Shown piece after piece: positions 36,325-43,407 of a DNA stretch of 64,000 nt. Each line of letters starts with the position of its first letter. Within the stretch, counting starts at the first letter, position 1. The notes under the pieces were generated by a model. The model was not told where the DNA came from. It made no database searches and saw only the letters and a program-made list of their open reading frames with translations. Where the stretch lies: contig CAWCSF010000001.1 in NCBI GenBank assembly GCA_963798195.1, positions 186,001-250,000 of the forward strand, read 5' to 3'. The DNA is from CAVSRC01 sp963798195. GTDB lineage: Bacteria; Pseudomonadota; Alphaproteobacteria; Rhizobiales; Kaistiaceae. The translations under genes and the position numbers were made by a program.

Positions 36325-37375
36325 ATGATCGATCGCAGAAAATTTCTGGGCGGTGCCGCCACCGCAGCGGTTGCGGCGCCTTTCGTTCTGCGCCGCGCCT
36401 GCGCGGCCAATCCGGAATTCACCTGAAGCTGCACCATCTTCTCGGGCCAAGGCGCCGGCCCAGACCAAGATGCTGGAGCCTTTCGCCGAACGCATCTTCA
36501 AGGACTCCGACGGCCGCGTGAAGATCGACATCTACCCGGCGATGTCGCTCGGCGGCGCGCCGCCGCAGCTCGTCCGCCAGGTCGCCGACGGCGTCGTCGA
36601 CATCATCTGGACGGTCAACGGCTACACGCCGAGCCTCTTCCCGCGCAGTGAGGTGTTCGAGCTGCCGACGATCTTCACCAACGACATCAAGGCGACCAAC
36701 CTCGCCATGCGCGACATGTTCGACCAGTATCTGGCCGACGAGTTCAAGGACGTCCACGTCCTGTGGCTGCACGTCCATGCCGGCCAGGCCATCCAGATGG
36801 CCGACAAGCTGGTGCGCAAGCCCGAGGACATCGACCGGCCTGAAGATCCGCGTGCCCGGCCCGACCGGCAACGCCGTCGTCGAGGCGCTCGGCGCGACGC
36901 CGGTCGACCATGCCGGTGCCGGACCTGCCGCAGGCGCTCACCACCCACGTCGTCGATGGTGCGCTGATCCCGTGGGAAATCATCCCGGCGCTGAAGCTCC
37001 AGGACGTCGACCAAGTACCACATCGAGGGGCAGAACAACTGGCGTCTCGGCACCACCACCTTCCAGGTCACCATGAACAAGAACACCTGGGAGAAGCTGC
37101 CCGACGACCTCAAGGAGGTCTTCAACAAGGCCACCGACGAAACCTGGCTGAAGACCGTCGGCGACGTGTGGCGCGCCAGCGACGACGGCGGCATCAAGAT
37201 CGCCGTCGATGCCGGCAACGAGCACATCGTGCTCACCGCCGAGGAGACCGCGGCCTTCGAGACGGCGCTGGCTCCGGTGGTCGATCGCTGGGTCAAGGAG
37301 CGCACGGCGCAGGGCATCGACGCCAAGGGCCTGGTTGACGCGGCCAAGGCGGCGATCGCCAAACACAGCGCGTGA
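36325..37375 (+). pseudogene. dctP: TRAP substrate-binding protein DctP (second system), frameshifted
   Basis: Repaired length about 349 residues. The N-terminus MIDRRKFLGGAATAAVAAPF is a twin-arginine signal, and AGGAGG stands 8 nt before the ATG. Single-base changes are inferred near 36423 (ACC[C]TG), 36449 (CCA[A]AG), 36836, 36906 and 37009; the first two are losses from short runs and the others gains. The mature part shows AMSLGGAPPQLVRQVADGVVDIIWTVNGY, KIRVPGPTGNAVVEALGATPV and ALIPWEIIPALKLQDV, typical of the family. The length minus the net indels is divisible by three, which supports the repair. Confidence 0.87.
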
Positions 37376-37397
37376 GCTTCGCCTATCACGACGATCA

Positions 37398-37422
37398 GGG
37401 CGGGGCCTCCGGGCCCCGTCCC
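37398..37422 (+). other. Stem-loop between dctP and dctQ (second system)
   Basis: GGGCGGGGCC pairs with GGCCCCGTCCC (one bulged T), giving about 10 bp. It occupies the same place as the hairpin at 2011-2045 in the first TRAP operon, again without a T-run, and just before the dctQ start. Confidence 0.5.
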
Positions 37423-37428
37423 TTGCAC

Positions 37429-37940
37429 GTGGCAGGCGCGGCTGGTTCGCGTCCTGCGGCGGATCATCCGCTATTGGGCGCTGTTCGGCGGCCTCATCGT
37501 CGTCGGCGCTGGTGCTGCTGACGGCCGCGAGCGCCATCTCCAACCTGCTCGTCGACCGCCCGTTCCCGGGCGACTACGAACTGACCAAGCACTTCATCGC
37601 GGTCGCCATCTTCGCCTTCCTGCCCTACTGCCAGCTCACCGGCGCCAACGTCACCGTCGACATCTTCACCGAAGGCATGAGCGAGCGCGCCAAGGCGGCG
37701 ATGGTCGCCTTCTCCTCGCTTTTCGCCATCGCCTTCGCGCTGCTGCTCTGCGCCAGATGTGGTCGGCTTCATCGACTATCGCTTCCGCTATCCGGAGACG
37801 ACCGCGACGCTGCACGTTCCCGCTGTGGACGGCGTTTCCGCCGGCGCTGTTCTCGCTGGCGCTGCTGCTGATCGCCGGCATCATCACGGCCTATCGAAGG
37901 CGTGGCGGGGCATGCGCGCCGCGCCGCTCGGCGCCGCTAG
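37429..37940 (+). pseudogene. dctQ: TRAP small permease DctQ (second system), frameshifted
   Basis: Probably starts at GTG 37429 and ends at TAG 37938-37940. Five one-base gains are inferred near 37435, 37505, 37755, 37822 and 37895; removing them gives exactly 169 codons. Fragments in order are RIIRYWALFGGLIVV, LVLLTAASAISNLLVDRPFPGDYELTKHFIAVAIFAFLPYC, VGFIDYRFRYPETTATLHVP and LWTAFPPALFSLALLLIAGIITAY, four membrane helices as expected for DctQ. The chosen start depends on the first inferred indel and is less sure. Confidence 0.78.
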
Positions 37941-37950
37941 CGCCGCGCAG

Positions 37951-39279
37951 ATGGAGGCCAGCTTCCTCATCGGTCTGGTCGGGCTGCTCGCGCTTCTGGC
38001 GCTGATCGCGGTGCGCGTGCCGATCGCCTACACGATGATCCTGGTCGGCGCCGTCGGCATCAGCCTCCAGTCCGGCCCGGCGATCGTGCTCTACCAGCTC
38101 AAGGATCTCGCCTACTCGCAGTTCTCCAATCTACGACCTGTCGGTCCTGCCCATGTTCATCCTCATGGGCGGGCTCGCGTCGCGCTGCGGCCTCAGCCGC
38201 GACCTGTTCCGCGCCGCCGATGCCTGGCTCGGGCGCTTCAAGCGGCGGCGTGGCGATGGCGGCGGTCGCCGCCTGCGGCGGCTTCGGCGCGGTCTGCGGC
38301 TCCTCGACTGCCACCGCCTCGACCATGGGCGTCGTCGCCCTGCCGGAGCTGCGCCGCTACAACTATTCCCCGTCGCTGGCCACCGGCACCATCGCCGCCG
38401 GCGGCACGCTCGGCATCCTGATTCCGCCCTCGGTGGTGCTGATCGTCTACGCCATCATCGTCGAGGCGAACGTCGTCACCCTGTTCGAGGCGGCGCTGTT
38501 GCCCGGCCTGCTGGCCGTTGTCATGTTCCTGCTCACCATCGGCATCTACGTTCGTCTGGTGCCCGAGTCCGGTCCGCCAGGGCGTGCCGTTCGCGCGGCA
38601 GGAATTCATCTCCGCCACGCTGGCCGTGATTCCGGTCTTCGTCATCTTCGTCATCGTCATCGGCGGCATCTATGCCGGCCTCTACAACCCGACCCCCGCC
38701 GGCGCCATCGGCGTCTTCCTGGTCGCCGCCTATGGCTACGCCCGTCGGCGGCTGAGCTTCCGCGACACCATCGACGCGCTGCTCGAGACGGCGCGCACCA
38801 GCGGCATGATCTTCCTCATCCTGCTCGGCGCGGCGCTGCTTTCCATCTTCATGGCGCGCGCCGGCGTCCCCCAGGCCGCGGCCGCGCTGCTCCAGGGCAG
38901 CGGCCTGCCGCCGCTCGCGATCCTCGCGCTGGTCATCGTCATCTTCATCGTCCTCGGCATGCTGATGGACAGCCTGTCCATGATCATCCTGGCGATCCCG
39001 TTCTTCTGGCCGATGATTTCCGGCCTCGATTTCGGCATGCCCGAAGACGATCTCAAGATCTGGTTCGGCATCATCGCGCTGGTCGTGGTGGAACTCGGGC
39101 TGATCACGCCGCCGGTCGGCCTCAACGTCTTCATCATCAATTCGCTCGCGCCCGACGTGCCCATGCGCGAGACCTTCAAGGGCGTCATTCCGTTCTTCCT
39201 GTCGGAAATTGTCCGCGTGACGATTCTGGTCGCATTCCCGGTCATCTCGCTGGCGCTGCCGCACCTTCTCAACGGGTAG
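37951..39279 (+). pseudogene. dctM: TRAP large permease DctM (second system), frameshifted
   Basis: ATG 37951 gives MEASFLIGLVGLLALLALIAVRVP. One-base gains near 38131 (AAT[C]TAC), 38243 (AAG[C]GGC) and 38571 (TCC[G]GTC) break it into four segments; without them it is 441 residues in one frame. Family motifs are visible across the pieces: MGGLASRCGLSRDLFRA, CGSSTATASTMGVVALPEL, IPPSVVLIVYAIIVEA, YNPTPAGAIGVFLVAAYGY and GLITPPVGLNVFIINSLAP. It completes a second TRAP importer, of a different subtype from the first. Confidence 0.87.
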
Positions 39280-39332
39280 CTCCGTTGACACCTCTCAGGG
39301 CGTCGCGGACAATGATCGGATAACGAACACTT

Positions 39333-39347
39333 GTTCGATTATCGAAC
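39333..39347. promoter_or_regulatory. Perfect 15-bp palindrome resembling an IclR/PcaR box
   Basis: GTTCGATTATCGAAC is a perfect inverted repeat about a central T. It differs at two positions from the PcaR box GTTCGATAATCGCAC that I recall from Pseudomonas. A second inverted repeat, CGAACACTTGTTCG, overlaps its left edge. It lies in the 211-bp gap (39280-39490) before the Liv-type importer, which has no gene. Confidence 0.6.
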
Positions 39348-39371
39348 GCAGTCGTGTTCGGATTTCCGGAA

Positions 39372-39393
39372 TTTGGTTTGAAGCCAAACAAAT
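39372..39393. promoter_or_regulatory. Putative operator, site 3 (before livK)
   Basis: TTTGGTTTGAAGCCAAAC begins here; it is the third copy of the element seen at 33775 and 36165 and the most symmetrical, ending in CAAAT. It lies 98 bp before the substrate-binding protein ATG and 25 bp after the IclR-like palindrome. Confidence 0.6.
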
Positions 39394-39490
39394 CGCTCGA
39401 CGGAAGAAGGCGTTTTCCGGCACACTTGGGACGACGGATTGCGGTGAGGGAGAAGCCCGCGTTCGCACAACTCCAGGGAGGGAGAACCAC

Positions 39491-40703
39491 ATGTTCAAAC
39501 TTGCTTCGACGATTGCGGTCGGCGCCATCGCCGGATTGCTGCTCGGCGGCGCCGCTCTTGCGCAGGACAAGATCAAGATCGGCTACGCCGTCTCGCTGAC
39601 CGGCCCCAACGCGGCCGGCGCCGGCATCACCACCGTGCCGAACTACAAGCTCTGGTTCCACGACATCGAGGCCGCCGGCGGTCTCAAGCTCGGCGACAAG
39701 CGTCGTGCCGGTCGAGGTCGTCGCGTATGACGACCAGTCCAGCAACGAGGAGCTGATCAAGGCGGTCGAGCGCCTCGTGAACCAGGACAAGGTCGACCTG
39801 CTGCTGTCGCCCTGGGGCACGGGCATGAACCTCGCGGTCGGCCCGACCTTCAACAAATACGGCTATCCGCATCTGGCGGCGACCGCCGCCACCGATCACG
39901 CCTACGAGATGGCGCAGCGCTGGCCCAATTCGTTCTGGATGCTGGGCACCTCCACCATGGGCGCGAACGCGCTGGTCGAGGTGCTGACCAAGCTGAAGGA
40001 CGGCGGCAAGATCAACAGCAAGGTCGCCATGGTCAGCGTCGCCGATGCCTTCGGCATCGAGCTTTCCGCCGCGGCGCGCCCGGCGCTCGCCAAGGCCGGC
40101 TTCGAGCTCGCCATGGACGAGAGCTACCCGATCACCACGCAGGATTTCTCGCAGCTCATCAACGCCGCCAAGGCAACCGGCGCCGACACCTTCGTCGCCT
40201 TCAGCTATCCGCCGGATACGTTCGGCCTGTCGGGAACGGCGGTGGCGCTGCAGTACAATCCGCCCGCCTTCTACACCGCGGTCGGCACCGCCTTCACGAT
40301 CTACAAGGACGCCATCATGCACGACAACGTCGATGGCGTGCTCGGCATCGGCGGCGTCAACGTCGACGATCCGAAGTTCCAGGAGTACCGCAAGCGCCAC
40401 CTCGAGGTGACCGGCCAGGAGCCCGATCGCTGGGCGAGCCCGGTGACCTACGCCAGCCTCCAGATGCTCCAGCAGGCGATCGAGCGCGTCGGCAAGATCG
40501 ACCGCGAGGCGATCATCAAGGAGCTGCAGACCGGCACGTTCGAAACGGTCTCCGGCACGATCAAGCTCGACCGCAACGTGAACACCCACGTCTGGTGGGC
40601 GGGCCAGTGGCAGAACGGCGATTTCCACGGGCTTGCCCCGGCCGACATGGGCGGCGCCAAGGAGCCGATCGCCCCGAAGCCGGCCTGGAAGGCCGCGAAG
40701 TAG
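39491..40703 (+). pseudogene. ABC transporter substrate-binding protein (LivK type), one frameshift
   Basis: Periplasmic binding protein of the branched-chain amino-acid/amide type, used by alphaproteobacteria also for aromatic acids. Signal peptide MFKLASTIAVGAIAGLLLGGAALAQ, mature start DKIKIGYAVSLTGPNAAGAG. One extra base near 39701 (GGCGACAAG[C]GTCGTG) shifts the frame; removal gives 403 residues continuing PVEVVAYDDQSSNEELIKAVERL. GGGAGGGAGAACCAC precedes the ATG. The remaining components livH, livMG and livF follow. The ligand may be an aromatic acid, by context only. Confidence 0.87.
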
Positions 40704-40754
40704 GCGACCTCAAAGACCGCGATGTGGATCAGCCGAAGCGGCTCCCCCGATCTC

Positions 40755-40830
40755 AACCTCCCCCCTTGCGGGGGAGGGCTTCGCGCCTTGGCGAGCAGAG
40801 CGAGCTTAGGCGCGGAGGGAGAGGGGTGAG
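40755..40830. repeat. REP-like palindromic element, copy 1
   Basis: Begins AACCTCCCCCCTTGCGGGGG and ends in a purine-rich GGAGGGAGAGGGGTGAGGG. It is the same kind of element as at 44162 and 45839. It lies between the substrate-binding protein and livH and may act as a partial terminator or mRNA stabiliser. Confidence 0.7.
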
Positions 40831-40842
40831 GGCACGGCAGCC

Positions 40843-41716
40843 ATGATCGCCGTCGATATCATCGTCTCGGGGATCATCCTCGGCGGCATGTACGCCATGG
40901 TCGCGCTCGGGCTGACGCTGCAATACGGCGTCGCCCGCATCATGAACCTCGCCTACGGCGAATTTCTCATCGCCGGCGCCTTCGCTGCGTGGTGGCTCTA
41001 TGCCGCCCATGCGGTCAGCCCGATTGTCGGGCCTTGTCATCATCGTGCCGGTCGCCTTCGCGGTGAACTGGATCGTCTACGAAGTGCTGCTGATGCCGCT
41101 GGTGCGCCGCGCCCGCCACCGCGAGCAGCTCGAAGCGGATTCGATCCTCTTCACCTTCGGCCTGCTCTTCGTCATGCAGGGCATCGGCCTCGCCACCTTC
41201 GGCAACCAGCTCTACAGCTACGTTTATCTCGCCGTTCCCGCCGATATCCTCGGGCTGACGGTGCCCGCCAACCGGCTGGTCGCCGCCGGCTTCGCGCTGG
41301 CCATCGGCATCGGCCTCTATCTCCTGCTCACCCACACGCGCTTCGGCACCGCCGTGCGCGCCGTCGCCGTCGATCCGCGCTCGGCGCGGCTCGTCGGTAT
41401 CGATGTCACCCGCGTCTCCGGCCTCGCCTTCGCCGCCGGCGGTGCGCTCTGCGCTGCGGGCGGTGCGCTGGTGTCGATGTTCCTCACCTTCAGCGTCTCC
41501 GGCGGCGTCATCTTCACCATGAAGGCGCTGGTCGTCGTCATTCTCGGCGGCGCCGGCAATCTGCTCGGCACGCTCATCGCCGGCCTCATTCTCGGCGTTG
41601 CCGAGATCGCGGTCGCGCGGCTCGTCGATCCCGGTCTCACGCTCGCCGCCAACTTCGCGATCTTCCTCGCCGTGCTGCTCTTCCGGCCGACCGGCCTGTT
41701 CGGACGCTCGGCGTGA
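40843..41716 (+). pseudogene. livH: ABC transporter permease LivH, one frameshift
   Basis: Inner-membrane permease, about 290 residues once repaired. The N-terminus MIAVDIIVSGIILGGMYAMVALGLTLQYGVARIMNLAYGEFL is typical. One extra G near 41029 (ATTGTC[G]GGC) changes the frame, which then continues GLVIIVPVAFAVNWIVYEVLLMPLVRRA to the family end LLFRPTGLFGRSA. Its TGA overlaps the GTG start of the next gene (GTGA at 41713-41716), indicating coupling. Confidence 0.88.
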
Positions 41717-43407
41717 GCGCCACGCGTCTCTGGCTGCCGCCGCTGATTGTCGTGGTGGTCGCCGCGCTCGTCGCCTTTCCGTTCTTCGCCAACGGCTACT
41801 ACCTCTCCTTCGGCATCAACATGATGCAGTACGTCGTGCTGGCGACCGCCTGGGCGCTGTTCTCCGGGCCGACGCGCTATGTCTCGCTGGCGACGGCTGC
41901 CTTCTTCGGCGTCGGCGCCTACACCATGGCGGTGCTCTCCGAGGCCCTGCCGCTTCCGGCGGTGATCGCGGTCGCGGCGCTCATCGGCGTGGCGGTCGCC
42001 CTCGTTGTCGGCCTCGCGACGCTGCGCCTGCGCGGCATCTTCTTCGTCATTTTCACGTTCGGCTTGGCCGAACTCATTCGGCAGATCGTCACCTGGTACG
42101 AGATCAAGGTCTCGCACACCGTCGGCCGCTACATCTTCCTGGACATCAGCCAGGAGCAGATCTTCTGGGAGCTGCTCGGCCTCGGCGTTCTCGTCTTCCT
42201 CGTCGGCTGGCTGATCGGCCGCTCGCGCCTCGGCCTCGCGATGAACGTCATCGGCAACGACGAGACCGTCGCCCGCCATGTCGCCATCAACACCACCGCG
42301 GCCAAGCTGATCCTCTTTGCCGTCAGCGCCGCCTTCATCAGCGCCACCGGCGCCATCATGGCCCCGCGCTGGACCTACATCGACCCGGCGCTCGCCTTCA
42401 ATCCGATGCTCTCCTTCCAGGTGGTCATCATGGCGCTGCTCGGCGGCGCCGGCGTGCTCTATGGCCCGCTTTTCGGCGTCGTGCCGCTGGTCATCATCCT
42501 CGAGACCATCTCCGTCAATTTCCCCAACCACTTCTCCATCGTCCTCGGCGTCGTCTTCATCGTCATCGTCTATTTCCTGCCCGATGGCGTCGTCGGCCTC
42601 GTCAATCGCTGGCGGCAGGGTGGCTTCCGCGCCCTTGTGACGACCGGCGACACGGCGCGTATGCCGCCCGGCCCCGGCGGTGGCGCGCTGCTTGAGGTCG
42701 AGGGCCTGCGCAAGGCGTTCGGCGGTCTTGTCGCGGTCAGCGATCTCAGCCTGTCGGTGGGGCAGGGCGAGATCCTCGGCCTCATCGGCCCGAATGGCTC
42801 CGGCAAGACGACCGTGCTCAACCTCATCTCCGGCGCGCTGAAGCCGGACGGCGGGTCGATCCGCCTGCGCGGCCATACGATCTCCGGCCTCCCCGCCAAC
42901 CAGATCGCGCGCCTCGGCGTCGCCCGCACGTTCCAGCTTGTCCGCGTGCTGGAATCGCTGAGCTGCCGCGACAATGTCATCGCCGGCCTTGCCTTCCGCC
43001 ACAAGCCGCTGTGGGGCGCCGCCGCCCGCCAGCGCGCCGATGTCCTGCTCGATCGCGTCGGTCTCGGCCCGCGCGCCGATGTGCCGGCGGGCGCGTTGAC
43101 CTATATCGACCAGAAACGGCTGGAACTCGCCCGTGCCCTGGCGCTCGATCCCGAACTTCTGCTCCTCGACGAGTGGCTCGCCGGGCTCAACGCGCGCGAA
43201 CTCGGCATCGGCGTTGCGCTCATTCATTCGTTGCGTCAGGAAGGGCTCACCGTCATTCTGGTCGAGCACGTCATGGACGCCATCCGCTCGCTCTGCGATC
43301 GCTGCGTCGTCATGAATGCCGGCCAGAAGATCGCCGACGGGTCGCCGCAGGACGTGCTCGCCGACCGCGAGGTCATCGCCGCCTATATCGGAGATGCCGT
43401 TGCTTAG
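41713..43407 (+). CDS. LivM-LivG fusion: ABC permease and ATPase in one protein
   Basis: 564-residue protein. Residues 1 to about 310 are a LivM permease (MMQYVVLATAWALFSGPTRYVSLATAAFFGVGAY, PMLSFQVVIMALLGGAGVLYGP). Residues about 325-564 are a LivG ATPase with Walker A GPNGSGKTT, a loop YIDQKRLELARALALDPELLLLDEWLAGLN in place of the normal signature and Walker B region, and the switch histidine VEHVMDAI. The canonical LSGGQ is replaced by LTYIDQKRLE, a variation seen in LivG-like domains. No stop or restart lies between the two parts. livF overlaps its 3' end by 14 nt. Confidence 0.92.
   Translation: MSATRLWLPPLIVVVVAALVAFPFFANGYYLSFGINMMQYVVLATAWALFSGPTRYVSLATAAFFGVGAYTMAVLSEALPLPAVIAVAALIGVAVALVVGLATLRLRGIFFVIFTFGLAELIRQIVTWYEIKVSHTVGRYIFLDISQEQIFWELLGLGVLVFLVGWLIGRSRLGLAMNVIGNDETVARHVAINTTAAKLILFAVSAAFISATGAIMAPRWTYIDPALAFNPMLSFQVVIMALLGGAGVLYGPLFGVVPLVIILETISVNFPNHFSIVLGVVFIVIVYFLPDGVVGLVNRWRQGGFRALVTTGDTARMPPGPGGGALLEVEGLRKAFGGLVAVSDLSLSVGQGEILGLIGPNGSGKTTVLNLISGALKPDGGSIRLRGHTISGLPANQIARLGVARTFQLVRVLESLSCRDNVIAGLAFRHKPLWGAAARQRADVLLDRVGLGPRADVPAGALTYIDQKRLELARALALDPELLLLDEWLAGLNARELGIGVALIHSLRQEGLTVILVEHVMDAIRSLCDRCVVMNAGQKIADGSPQDVLADREVIAAYIGDAVA

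Noticed and set aside
34376..41716. Programmed ribosomal frameshifting as explanation for the broken genes
   Set aside because: There are too many sites, no slippery heptamers shared among them, and the genes are ordinary transporter and enzyme families that never use it.
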